Shown here: one piece after another, positions 30,532-41,748 of the stretch
Numbering within the stretch: position 1 is the stretch's first letter
Layout of the letters: each line of letters begins with the position of its first letter
Assembly: GCA_900642245.1 (NCBI GenBank)
Contig: CAAAJI010000010.1
Coordinates: forward strand, 556,420-620,419
Direction: 5' to 3'
Source: Fragilaria radians
Taxonomy: Eukaryota; Bacillariophyta; Fragilariophyceae; Fragilariales; Fragilariaceae
DNA: 64,000 bases
Notes under the pieces: generated by a model
What the model was told of the DNA's origin: nothing
What the model saw: only the letters and a program-made list of their open reading frames with translations
The model's database searches: none
Position numbers and translations under genes: made by a program

Positions 30532-31357
30532 TGGGAATTAATTCGTATAATGTTTCATGATTTTTTGTGATCCTTGGAATTTTTTAGGAGGGTTTTAAGA
30601 TTTACAGGTCTTAACCAATCCTTTACTATGATGTCAACGTAAAGAGTGAAACAGTAATCTTTGGATCTAAAGCGTTCCATCTGTTGATGTTTTTGCAACA
30701 AGCAAATGGAATCATTGCTATGACTGCTCTCTACTTTTGGTTCATCCATAGTCATTCATTTTTTGCTTCTAAATTAATGTTAGTGGGGAGAATGATGGAT
30801 GTCAGTGGAAAGTATAATTGATTATGTGTTCCACTTAGATCTATAGACATATTCTACTATATGAGAACGTTATGACAAATTGAATAGTGTTTTCCTCTGC
30901 TGAAAGTTTGACCAGGTACCTCTATCTAAATTCGTAAGGTGCTTGTGACTGATACTTAAATGAGAATCAAAGCTGAGTTCAGTGGACAATGACCAAGCTA
31001 GAAAAATCTGGCATGGAAAGCAGCAAAAATCAGTTACCGATGTAAACCTCTTGCCTTATTTGATGTATGTAAAATGATTTTTTTCAAACGGCCAGTATCT
31101 ATTTGACTTTCTGAACAAGTAAAATAGTTGAAAGCACTGCTACCAAACATCAATTAATCATCAGGAAAGAGAAAAATGTGTGTGCCTACCATGGTGAATT
31201 TATTTTCTTACAGAATTGATATGAATTGTCATTTAGAAACTTAAAAGAAACCCTAAGAAGAGAATTAAGGCAGCTTTAATTCTTATCGCAGACCAAAAGA
31301 AGAAAACTAATCAAGAAAATAGAAGGCTTTAATGATTTTTACGGGATTGAATCATAT
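30532..31357. other. Intergenic, no gene supported
   Basis: Between the JMJD4-like start and the 3' end of the next minus-strand gene. A 66-codon ATG frame at 30555-30755 just upstream of JMJD4 may be an upstream ORF; no homology was recognised. The rest is AT-rich. Confidence 0.4.
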
Positions 31358-32753
31358 CTACTGCATCATATCTGCCCCACCATCACGAGGACGATACATT
31401 GAGGCATCTTCAGACTGGACTTCACTGAGCTCCAAAGTCCTTAATGCGAGAAGATCAAAACCTGACTTCACTTTCCTGTCAACTTGATAACGCATCTTTC
31501 CTGGTGACCAGTCTAGACTTGTCACCCAGCCATAACCTTGATGAGCATTAGGATCTTGTTGCATCAGAAAGGGAAAGAACGCTGTGGCCCCGCCTTCGAG
31601 ATCAAGTGTCATGTACTGCATTTCTTGCACATTTCCCCCCACAGGTGGAGGGTCATATAGGCCACCTTTTGCTCCAGGGATACCAAATAGAATTTCAGAT
31701 TCTAATAACTCTGCTTCTGAAACATTCATCCCCATTCCATTAACAGGCCACTTCCCTCTTGCCTCACGACAGACAATCAGAGATTTTAGGTGGAGCGGAG
31801 GAGGAGTGGCAGTTTTTGGCTTTCGCAAAAAAGTACTTTTTTCCTCATCTTTCACGGAGTAAACCAGCTTTAACCGCATTCGCAAATTATCCGTTCCGAT
31901 TCCGATCTCGGCATTCATCGACTCAAACGGCCCTTCATATTCAGGCAACCCATGAATTAATGGTGAGGCCAAGGCTGAGGTATGTGAAGTCCCTACACAC
32001 ATTATGCCTTGCCATCCGCGGAAGTCGAAAGCACAGAGTTGTTCAGGACAAAACTTTGTCTTTATAATTTCGGCTTCTGTTTCGCGTGCCTTTGTATAGA
32101 ATAATTACCGTGTGAGATATTCGTCGCTTTATAACTTTAGATGACGATAAAATACTAAGACTACTTACTTCTTTAGAGATTTCGCAAGGTTCATCGCTTT
32201 TGACTATTACATCTTCGTGGCATATACGCTCGCCGTCAACTCTAAATTTCGAATCACTTGGGACACTAACTTTGAATGCTCTGGACTGGACCATCAGAGG
32301 CTTCCTCGCTCGCATTAGTCTTGGATAACCTTCTTCGTCGTCTTGTATACCATCCATGAAGGTGGATGTCTTGTAGATCGTCCATTCACCAAAAAAAGTG
32401 TCTCCATTTTTATGAATCCTGTCGAAGTATGTCTCAAATTGAAATTCGTCATTCCGACGACGTCGATCTTCTCTCATTTCTTCTATTTGCGCTTCAACTT
32501 CGTCATCTTCAACACGGAAGAACTCATCACCACTTCCCTGGTCTACTACGTAATTTGGATCTGAGTAATCAATAAATTCTAATTCTGGATATTGATTTGA
32601 AGCATCATCTCGGTCATCGAACTCATTTGACTTCAGAGTCCATTGGAATCGTCTGAGAATAGGTATTCCTAGTATGAATTTTTCATGTAATGTAGATGGT
32701 GTAAAAGAACTTGCTTCTCTTATCAGTAGAGACAAGAAGATTACACTCCACAT
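31358..32753 (-). CDS. Conserved protein with signal peptide and plastid-type cleavage motif, unknown function
   Basis: Two exons are inferred: 32753-32169 and 32089-31358, with a 79-nt GTAAGT...AAAG intron in phase 0 joining CEISKE to ARETEAEIIK. The product is about 438 residues from the ATG at 32753. MWSVIFLSLLIREASSFTP reads as a signal peptide followed by Ser-Ser-Phe-Thr-Pro, resembling the ASAFAP-type diatom plastid presequence. An acidic stretch (VEAQIEEMREDRRRRND) precedes a beta-rich body (GDTFFGEWTIYKTS...; FDFRGWQGIMCVGTSH; YGWVTSLDWSPGKMRYQVDRKV). FFGEWTIY and the beta-rich body could suit a lipocalin-like fold, but I do not recognise the family. A further in-frame ATG at 32801 is less likely because it would bury the signal peptide. 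Confidence 0.78.
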
Positions 32754-35700
32754 CGTCGGCCTTGCCTTGAGGAAAGGAAACTCAATATTGTCGTCAAACA
32801 TTGAAGGTTGCAAAAGTGACGTAGTACATAGATAGAGTGCAAGTACACAGTGTGCTAGTACTTTCTTACAAGTAACCACTAGACTACATCATAACTTTGA
32901 CTACCAAGTCAGATTAACTAACTCATTGAGGACTATTTGACTGAGCTTTTGCTTTAGGTTGGTTAGCTGGCCAAGGGAATATGATATCATAGGAGCTCGT
33001 GACTTTAGTGAAAATAGCAGGTGTCTTATCAAGCATTATGGTCAGCTCTGTAAGCAGACCCTATCTTGGTCAAAATAACTCGCGACACTCCCAAAATTCC
33101 TAACAAATAGATAGGTTGCTTCGTAATGGCATCACTGGACAAATCAAGAAAGAAAAAAATTTCCTCCGAAGCTGAAGAGTACACCATCACTAATGACTTT
33201 TGGGGGTCAGATCTCTTCAACCTTCGCATGAACGAAGCAATAATTGTCACAAGAGAAATACATCCACAACACTGCTCAGTAATCTGAGGGATCTAGATGA
33301 CTAGATGTTAACATGTAATAGCAATTCTTAACTTTTTAATCGGCGTGTCATGAATTATTATGAGGATTTAATGGTTTGGGGATATGTTCCCAATTCAATA
33401 ATGGTATATCTCTTCAATGGCTACAAAGCAGCTGCTGATGACAATTTCAGATAGCATGAGTTCTGAGTGCAAGTTGCCTTTTGCAAATGCCCTTGCTACA
33501 AATTTGGAGTAAATCAACTACAATGCTACATCTAAATGAGTGATCACTGCAGCCCTGGGATGCAAAAAACTAATTCATCCATTTTTGCTATGCATTGGAT
33601 GTGTCCCAATTAATTGGAGATGGCTCAAGTGTGTCACAATGAGATGTGTTGCGGGATAAAAGCCTTAAGATTGAAATGAACATAAAATACATCATTTAAA
33701 CGCAAAACAATATAAATCAACTCAAAATCTTCCCATTTACAAGATTCGATGCCAGCAAACACATCGGCCGGACCTGATACCAGCAATTACCAAATCTCCC
33801 ACTTTGATTAAGATTCCAAATAAATATTGACAATTGAGCTGCATGAGAAATCATATCAATCACTTTAAACGGTTAGTATATGGGTGCATTATATTATTTC
33901 AACCACATCTGATTGATGAGATTATTTGTGACTTGAATTTATCACTTTGATCATCAGGCAAATACGCAGGCAGCATCAACTCGAACCGTGACTCAGCAGC
34001 TCCACCATGTGCGAATGTGTTCAATTATTGTACATGGCTCTATCGCAGAGTTTACGTGATGCTAATTCACATCATCAAACGTCAAGAGGAGCTCAAGATA
34101 CATGTCTATTCTACTTAACCCCAAGTTGATTGTGAAACATTTGAAGACAACCCTGGACAAATAGAAATTTCCAGTATTACTGAAGATACGTCCAAAAACA
34201 AAGCGCGAAAACCTTATAATTGCTCTATGTGAGAATAGAGAAGAAAAATTATGTCCTATTTTTAGGAAACTATGAAAAACTACTCTTGCTTTCTAATAGT
34301 GAAAGATTGGAGTCTTGATTGACTAGTTTTTCATTGTTATAATATTTTTTAGATCAGTCTTTTATTTATAACCTTTTGGCTATGCCAGCATGTCAAATAT
34401 CTTTTGACTGCTCTTTATCTAGAGCTAAACAATTTTATCATATCAACGTTCGTGAGACACATGTGATTTATTATCACCTAAATTTTAGAGAACTTTGATT
34501 AGTATCATCTAAATTTTTGTTGTTTTTAGATGTGCTAATATATCTGATATATTATCATCTAGATTAGCACGTTCTAGCAACATAGGACGTTTCCAAATGC
34601 TGGTACAAAATAACATCTTTTGAATTAATCTCTTTTATAGATTAATTCGGTGTGTTTAGCTTAAATCATAAAGTATTATGATTGTAGAATATAGTACAAA
34701 AGTATCGCCAATTTCCCTGTAAGGAAGAATGTATGTCTATCCCATCTCCACAAACAGCACAATTGTAGAAATGCCGGCAAAGCTACATTCTTACTTTAGT
34801 GATAAACTTAAAGCTGCAATCACAACTGAACGAGAGAGTGAGGAAATGCACATTTAATCCATACAAGACTAATTCTGATCTTCTCTCAAAGCATTCTCTT
34901 GATGATAATCTCTTGAAGTACAACCTCAAATTATATTCAGAAGCGATCTTTCTTATGATATCCATTTTTCTTTGGATATCTTATAATTTATTCTTATACT
35001 TTTATTTCATTACAGTATATTTTAGTGCTTCTATTTTATAGAAACATGTAACTACTTAGCTCAACGGCTCCGTAGATCAGATTCATTGAAGATCCTACCG
35101 CCGACATTTCCCTTGCAACAAACGAGAAGTTCGCATTTGGTCAGGCTTGTTGAAAATTGCAAATGTTCTTGGATTCCGATTAAAACCCACCTTGAAATTT
35201 CTTTACACAGTCGCTGTTTTACTGATCTATACACATTATTCTGACGCGCATGCATCAGCTAGGCATTGCAACGGCACAATATGAATGAATTCTCATTTAC
35301 TTGGCAAAGAATTTGTTACGAAATCCTATTGTGACCAAAGTATAGGGTAAAGGGCAGATTCGACATTTTTACAACATACCACTTTAAAACAAATGGAGAG
35401 GGATATCATGGCAACAAACACACCCTGCTGCGTATAAACAACAAAAATTTAGAGAATCAGTATTTGTTGTGTTCATCAAGGCATCTCTCTGATCTGCATG
35501 GTACTTGATCAGTTGCTTCAATAGGGATAACAAGCAAAAAGGGAGTTGGCATTAACTATGAAAGTTCTGCAATGTATCCATTATTGTACTCATTGGTTGC
35601 CCCTTGCAGACATGTAAATGCGTTTTGTCAAGAAAAAAGTCAGCAATCAATGTAATATAAAGGTGATTTCCTCACGTAACAGTGTTACCGGAAAAAGTAT

Positions 35701-36059
35701 GATGAACTTACAGATTTACTGGCACAACATAAATTCGACTATATAACAGTTATTTTCTCCATGTAGAATTCAATTCAGTAAACTCACTTGTAAGGTACCA
35801 TCCCCTGATTAATGGGCTGTTTTGTTTGAATTTTGTCCAATAACATTGAATCACATTTCGTCGATTTTATATTTTATGTGAATGAAGGACATTGTCTCCA
35901 CAACAAATTTTGATTATCAGATAACTGATAAAACCTTGTGTTTTGAAATCTTTATCTTTCTCAAGCATATAGCAATCTCACATGTTTCAAATCCATTGAA
36001 GAAACCAAGGTGTATAGGGCTAAAGCAAGAAGCCAGAGTAAATTGTGGCAGCGGTAGCC
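32754..36059. other. Long AT-rich intergenic region with small inverted repeats
   Basis: 3.3 kb without a supported gene. Around 34.5-34.65 kb it holds inverted repeats: GTGCTAAT at 34532-34539 against 34563-34570, and a perfect 10-bp stem with 7-nt loop at 34622-34648. No transposase remnant, tRNA or other RNA was recognised. The part near 36 kb is the promoter and 5' UTR of the DUF6824 gene. Confidence 0.45.
34622..34648. repeat. Perfect 10-bp hairpin in AT-rich DNA
   Basis: GAATTAATCT at 34622-34631 and AGATTAATTC at 34639-34648 are exact reverse complements around a 7-nt loop. No T-run or adjacent gene end explains it; function unknown. Confidence 0.6.
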
Positions 36060-37697
36060 ATGAAAGCAACACTGACTCCAAGCCATGAAGATGTACTTTC
36101 TGGTCGAGGACCATCAAATGCTCGTCATAATGCAACGACGTTGTGGTGGTCACTTATTCAACAAGAGGCAATGAACTACAGACACCTCTCCCGTCGGCAA
36201 GATAAGTCGAACATCGTGAAATCAATTCATCAAAAAGTTCAAGATGTTGGAGGACGATTTTTGGAAAGGCTCGGAAATTCCGGGAAGTCAAATCGTGTGC
36301 AGTGGCAAGAGCTGTCAACTCGCGAGGCTTACTTTAAAACCTCACAAGCACTTCGTGATATCAATTTAGAGAAATGGAGCTGCTCCAGAAATGAGATTTT
36401 CCAAGTAATGCCTGCCAAACAGAATCATATAGACTTAAATGGTGCAGCGGTTTGTTTGAAACCCCTTAAAAAGAATGAAGAAATAAGTCATGGTGAACCT
36501 AATGGATTGAAATTTAGTTTTAAGGCTCAAGCAAAAACTAGTGAAAGCAAGTACAACAACTCCTTCGATTGGCACTGTCTTAACGATCCTGATCCATTTA
36601 CGATTCTCCCAGGACTTTCCCGTTATGACTCTGGCTTTCGAAATTCTTCAATTGCAAAATTAGATGAGATCGACAACATTAGCCTTCACGGAGAGCCACC
36701 TATTGACAAATACTCAAAGCCTTCTTCGAGATTTGAGGCTCTAGGAATTCAAGCTAAACACAGAATAAGAGAAAGATCTTCATCATCTTACAACTCACGG
36801 CAAAAACTTTCATCAAGCGTTAGCCTTAATTCTGCGTTACATGCACAAGCGTCTAAATCCTGGAATACTCATAGGTCTCGCCCATCGATCAATGACATCG
36901 CCTCTCCAAGAATATCCAACTGCAAAAATCTTAACAATGAAACGACAAAGTCAATCACTGGAAAGCGAAAAGAACTACAATCCGAATTAAATAGAGATGA
37001 ACTTTCAATCAACGAAGCTAATCTTGATGAAACAGGATGTTCGATGCTTGATTCTATGGCTATAGATTTGTCATCGCAACAAAAGCAATATTTTTCCTCT
37101 CATCAGGATGAAATTTCTTGCAGCGAATTCTCTTATGAACTGAATCGCACAATCAACGCAACAGATCAAGAAGATTTTCAAGACGAAGTCTTGCATTCGA
37201 CTATTTTTTTGAAGGATACGTTGTCGCCAAGTCATACCACGATGAACGACACAGTATACTTTTCTCAAGATACGCACAATGCAGAAGCAGAAAGTATTGC
37301 GAAGATTCCATGGGAAAAATCAATTCTTGAAAAAAGCTTCGCTTCTTCCGAATATCGTAACGAATTGCAGCCCTCTCGAGCGAAACAAGAATTAAAGAAA
37401 GCTTTAACTCCTCTGCCCTCAAGTATGATATCACGAATGCATGAAGAGATTTATTCTATAGAGAAAAAGGTGGGTCAAATTTCAGAGAAATTTCAGTATG
37501 TAATCAACGAAGCCTTGGCTTTGGAACATGAGTATATGCGGTTGATGGCAATATCTAGTCAAGAATACTGTAACTTGGTGTTTGATCAAAAGTTACCTTC
37601 ATCATCTTCTGATAAGAATGAAATTGTTCAGAATCCATCATCTTCAAGACAAACCTTTGATAACGAACAGGGCTCTTGTTCCTATTATGCAATATGA
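36060..37697 (+). CDS. DUF6824-domain protein
   Basis: 545 residues from the ATG at 36060 (the frame opens at a GTG five codons earlier). The DUF6824 domain occupies residues ~5-105: EDVLSGRGPSNARHN, then WWSLIQQEAMNYRHLSRRQDKSNIVKSI, VQDVGGRFLERL, and the closing EAYFKTSQALRD. This domain is abundant in diatoms and other stramenopiles and has a compact helical, DNA-binding-like look, but its biochemical role is not established. The remaining ~400 residues are Ser/Asn-rich and disordered, with a predicted coiled coil near the end (ISRMHEEIYSIEKKVGQISE). A nuclear regulatory role is inference. Confidence 0.85.
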   Translation: MKATLTPSHEDVLSGRGPSNARHNATTLWWSLIQQEAMNYRHLSRRQDKSNIVKSIHQKVQDVGGRFLERLGNSGKSNRVQWQELSTREAYFKTSQALRDINLEKWSCSRNEIFQVMPAKQNHIDLNGAAVCLKPLKKNEEISHGEPNGLKFSFKAQAKTSESKYNNSFDWHCLNDPDPFTILPGLSRYDSGFRNSSIAKLDEIDNISLHGEPPIDKYSKPSSRFEALGIQAKHRIRERSSSSYNSRQKLSSSVSLNSALHAQASKSWNTHRSRPSINDIASPRISNCKNLNNETTKSITGKRKELQSELNRDELSINEANLDETGCSMLDSMAIDLSSQQKQYFSSHQDEISCSEFSYELNRTINATDQEDFQDEVLHSTIFLKDTLSPSHTTMNDTVYFSQDTHNAEAESIAKIPWEKSILEKSFASSEYRNELQPSRAKQELKKALTPLPSSMISRMHEEIYSIEKKVGQISEKFQYVINEALALEHEYMRLMAISSQEYCNLVFDQKLPSSSSDKNEIVQNPSSSRQTFDNEQGSCSYYAI

Positions 37698-39447
37698 ATT
37701 TCCTGAAATTAGATTTCCGATTTCGGTAGTGGTAGTTCTTGTAGTTGTTTTTTCGGAGTCATAATTTGTGTAGAGTAGGAGTAAGCAATATCTAGTGGTC
37801 TTGGGTGATTCATTTTTTCATTAACTTACTGATTTGTGTGTTTGCCATTTGCTTTTCTAACAAGACTCTGTAACATTAGATTTATGAATTTGATCATTTC
37901 GAATGAAGATAGAGTTTTAGAATTCACAATATTGTTTACTATAGATGTCCATGTGTATACCTTATAGAAAGAATGACCTTATGTCTTATTTATTGCTGTT
38001 GCAAAAACTATTATGAATGGAAATGGACACCAAAAAGGCGTAACAAGCATTTATGGATCATCACATCATAAGGGATATTTTGTGTACCAATACTTCCTCT
38101 CCTATGTACTTGCCTTTAAAACTTACACATCTTGATTAATTTCTGGAAATGATTGAACACGCTTCATTTCACTGTGAAAATCCTCTTGGTGGCTTTAGAT
38201 TTCTGAGATACGTCACAAATTTCCCAGTTTTAGGTTGAATATCATGAAAGTTATATGCATTTAAGAACGTAACTGGAAATTCCAAAATTGTTCCATATAA
38301 GCTCAGGAAAAAGTTGGATCCTTTGTCTGCTCCTGCTTTGATAAGCACTGAGAGAGCTAAAAATCATAGTAAATCGGAAATGAATAATGCTGCAAACTTT
38401 GAAATGAAATCATATAACGGAAGATTTTGCATTTGATTAATATTATGATATCTTGCATATTCTGAGTTCATGAATCGTTTGCAAAGTCTATGTCATAACC
38501 GAAAATTGCAATGTACATTCAGCAAAGAATGCCGACTATTAGTTGCAACTTTCCTACTACTAGTCCTACTACAAAATATTCACATCTTTAATCATTTGAA
38601 TTAGTGAGAAAGAGTACAACACAAATAATTATGTCACTGCACTGTGATCAGATCCATAAATCAGCCCGAAAGTTGCCGAGGTTATCTAACTGTCAAAGGT
38701 ATGCGTATAAAATATAATTTGTGTCGTCATGAGAGATACAGTTTCACCCCAAAATACTTTCCCTGTTGACGCTATTGAAACATTCATTGCGGCATTTCTT
38801 AGAGCACTTCATTTCGACATAAGGGCTTAAAGCACTAAAAATAAATATGATTGAATTACTGCATGAATTGAGAATACTTTGTTATGTCCGTAGTAGCCCC
38901 TTTACACAGTCTAAAGTATTGGTTACAACGACACTTTCCTAGCGAAACAATAGTTCCTTAGTACGTTTTTCTGTCTCAATTTTTGAATTCACAACTGCTA
39001 AGTGATGATTCTGTGTGAGGAAAAATGCAAGAAAGCAACGGATTGTATAGAAACTGTCGCTGAAGTAATTATAAGGACTCTGAAATCAAATAAGTTTGAT
39101 GTGATCGACCGAAATTTTAATACCGCAAAAATCAGTAACGTAAAATCAAAGCAAGCGCTGACCACAATAATGATTACAATAACGCTTGTTCGCGTCACCA
39201 GTATACCTATCAGCGATAATTCTACTAGATCCGACAGTAATAAGTACTGGTACTATGACTACCGTTCCAAAACTCCTTAACAATGATTCTTAATTACTAG
39301 TACTCCACATAGTAATTTGATGTTGAAAATGGACATAAAACGAAAGCAGAACATTGTCATTTCTCCATTCACCTTAGATTGTGACCGTGAAATAAATTGT
39401 AACTCTGATTGCTTTGAAAAATAACCTGAGATCCTCCTCTGATCTTG
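37698..39447. other. Intergenic, no gene supported
   Basis: 1.75 kb of AT-rich DNA. A 91-codon ATG frame at 39005-39280 has no recognisable domain and ends before the next gene in a different frame; it is left uncalled. Confidence 0.4.
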
Positions 39448-41748
39448 ATGGATCAACAGGAGATGCATGATACAATCACCAATGACGGTTCAGGACGTCA
39501 CGAAAAGCCTGATTCGAATTTATATCGTAATGCCGTTGACGAAGTTATTGTAGATCAAGGCGAAATGGCTTCTCCATCTCGACCACATCATAAAAGTGTA
39601 ATATCCTCCGATTCGTATAGTTTGAATCACGAAAGTCCTGGGAATGATGCAGTGAGCTCCAACCGTCCATCGCCAGTGATTTCACATCAAATTCCAGCTT
39701 CTCTTCCAAGGACTCAGTCCTCCCCAAAAGATGGAGTAGACTCTCGAATCCTGACTAAGGGGAGATTTACGGTTACTCCAGATACACTTCCCATTACTCC
39801 AAAATTGGTGGAACGTTCGGCTTCGTTAAATTCCACTCCTGTTCCTGTACAAATTGGAAGGTTCACTATCACTCCGGATACGGATGTTGTACAAAGTGAT
39901 TACACTCCAACACCTATTTTTGTTGCGGGCGCCGCTAAGGTAGAAAAGAAGGGTCGTTTCGTTGTGTCATCTGTTGTCCCCCCGGTACTGCCTATGGACT
40001 CAGAGCATTTGAAATTACTTGAAATTCCATCGAATGTACCTATTGTTGTTTCTACAGCACCACTGTCCATCGATGCGCCATCTTCTGCACCAGCCACTTC
40101 AACTACACCTTTAATCGTAACGTCAACTCCAGTTGAAAACACGACAAATACTAGCGCTCTCTCTGAGGAAAAGCATAGAGTCTCGAATAGCGGACCAGTG
40201 CGATCTGGTAAACCTCCTGTATCTTCAGAAAGCAAGAACACTGGGTCGACTGTTGGTATTGGGAAAATTATGCATTACTTAGAACAAATAAAGGCAGAAG
40301 TTTCAGAGGCTGACCGGAATACAAAGACTTTGAATAAGGATGTTGCTATTTTGAAAGAGAAAAACAAGGATCTTGAGATCAAGTGCAGGGATTGGGAAAA
40401 ACGTTGGAAGGATGAAAAGGCTATGCGAGAGGCAGCAGAAGCCAACGTTCGATCTCTAAAAATTCTATTGAAGGAAGGTCAAGACAAAGGATTTGCAGAA
40501 AAGCTGATAATTCCTGCTACAAGCGAAAGTTCAGTAACAAGGAATTCCTCTAGATCTAGTTCTTTCGGAGAAGTTGATGAATCTAAAGGCGGTATTCTTA
40601 ATTATTCGAACGATATCTATGCAAAAACAGCGAATATAGAGCCCAACCTTGGCGAATCAGTATCTAAAACAACTGGAGGTTTGCGTTCATCCCATGAATC
40701 TACAGCCGCAACATCCCTACCGGGACATCTGCGAATTCCTTCATTTGATTCCGAAAAGGCAAATCCTATCGTGAAAACACAAACTACCACAAATTCAAAG
40801 CCTCCTATATCTGACTCACGTCATACTAGACAACGAAGTAGCTCACAGCTTGCTTTCACAAGTAACAACACCCTAAATGAAACTCATTCTGATCTGATGC
40901 AATCAAATCATAAACGAAGTGCCTCCATTAATGGCATAGGATCTTTTTGTGGTGCATCCACGTTATCTAACGGAATTCAGCCCCAAGTTCCTTGTCTAGA
41001 TATACTGGGAAGGAGTTCAGCTCCAAATTCCTTGCTCCCAAGTCCACAACAAAGTCAGTCGCATCAACAATTCACTCCACAATCTAACAACTCAACACAT
41101 CTATCAATTCAGCCCATTCCAATTAAGTCGCAAATCCAGACAAATGTAGAACCTCCTTGCATACCTCAACATCCTCAAACTGTTTCCAACAGCTTGTCGC
41201 AAACTCAGTCTCAACTTCTTTTTTCCTATGATAGCCAAATGTCATCACATGTTGCATCACAACAAGTACAAGGAATTCACTACGCATCACCTTATCAATC
41301 CTTGCAAGGAGTCCAATCTTCGCAAGGACCGCCTGCATTCATGTCGACGCTGCCATTTGAAGAGGCATGTGAATCCAAGCTACAGCATGCAGGATTGTCG
41401 ATTGCTCTAACACAGATACCGGGATCTATTAGTATTCATCATAACTCAGTTATCAACCAGCAACAGTCGCAACAAATAAACCAAAAGACTTTAGCACAAC
41501 AAGCACAGAATCAAGCTTCGATTCATAAAAGTAGTGCACCACAATCAAAACCGCATCAGCAACAAATTCTGGCTGTGGCAGCGAAACCAACACAACAACA
41601 AGCACCGTCAATCTTGACGCAACAAGTAATTCATATCCAACAGCCTAAAAATGAGCAGAAATCTGTTGCCAATCAAGGTCATCTGCCTCAACATTCACCG
41701 AATTTGCAACAACATCTTCCACCCAATCCTCCACAGAAGCAAGTTTAG
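39448..41748 (+). CDS. Q-rich coiled-coil protein with three RFx[V/I] motifs
   Basis: 766 residues from the ATG at 39448. The N-terminal third holds three copies of GRFxV/I: RFTV at 106-109, RFTI at 138-141 and RFVV at 170-173, each 32 residues after the last, the first two extending to TPDT. Human WNK kinases carry the same motif class, the docking peptide for the CCT domain of SPAK/OSR1. A coiled coil follows at about 275-350 (starts GKIMHYLEQIKAEV). The last third is rich in Gln, Ser and Pro with Gln tracts, prion-like in composition. No kinase domain is visible. It may be a scaffold, or the C-terminal part of a longer gene whose upstream exons are unseen. Confidence 0.75.
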   Translation: MDQQEMHDTITNDGSGRHEKPDSNLYRNAVDEVIVDQGEMASPSRPHHKSVISSDSYSLNHESPGNDAVSSNRPSPVISHQIPASLPRTQSSPKDGVDSRILTKGRFTVTPDTLPITPKLVERSASLNSTPVPVQIGRFTITPDTDVVQSDYTPTPIFVAGAAKVEKKGRFVVSSVVPPVLPMDSEHLKLLEIPSNVPIVVSTAPLSIDAPSSAPATSTTPLIVTSTPVENTTNTSALSEEKHRVSNSGPVRSGKPPVSSESKNTGSTVGIGKIMHYLEQIKAEVSEADRNTKTLNKDVAILKEKNKDLEIKCRDWEKRWKDEKAMREAAEANVRSLKILLKEGQDKGFAEKLIIPATSESSVTRNSSRSSSFGEVDESKGGILNYSNDIYAKTANIEPNLGESVSKTTGGLRSSHESTAATSLPGHLRIPSFDSEKANPIVKTQTTTNSKPPISDSRHTRQRSSSQLAFTSNNTLNETHSDLMQSNHKRSASINGIGSFCGASTLSNGIQPQVPCLDILGRSSAPNSLLPSPQQSQSHQQFTPQSNNSTHLSIQPIPIKSQIQTNVEPPCIPQHPQTVSNSLSQTQSQLLFSYDSQMSSHVASQQVQGIHYASPYQSLQGVQSSQGPPAFMSTLPFEEACESKLQHAGLSIALTQIPGSISIHHNSVINQQQSQQINQKTLAQQAQNQASIHKSSAPQSKPHQQQILAVAAKPTQQQAPSILTQQVIHIQQPKNEQKSVANQGHLPQHSPNLQQHLPPNPPQKQV

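Noticed and set aside
30555..30755. 66-codon frame upstream of JMJD4-like gene
   Set aside because: No recognisable domain; could be a uORF but no supporting evidence.
39005..39280. 91-codon ATG frame before the Q-rich gene
   Set aside because: Composition not protein-like, no domain, different frame from the gene.
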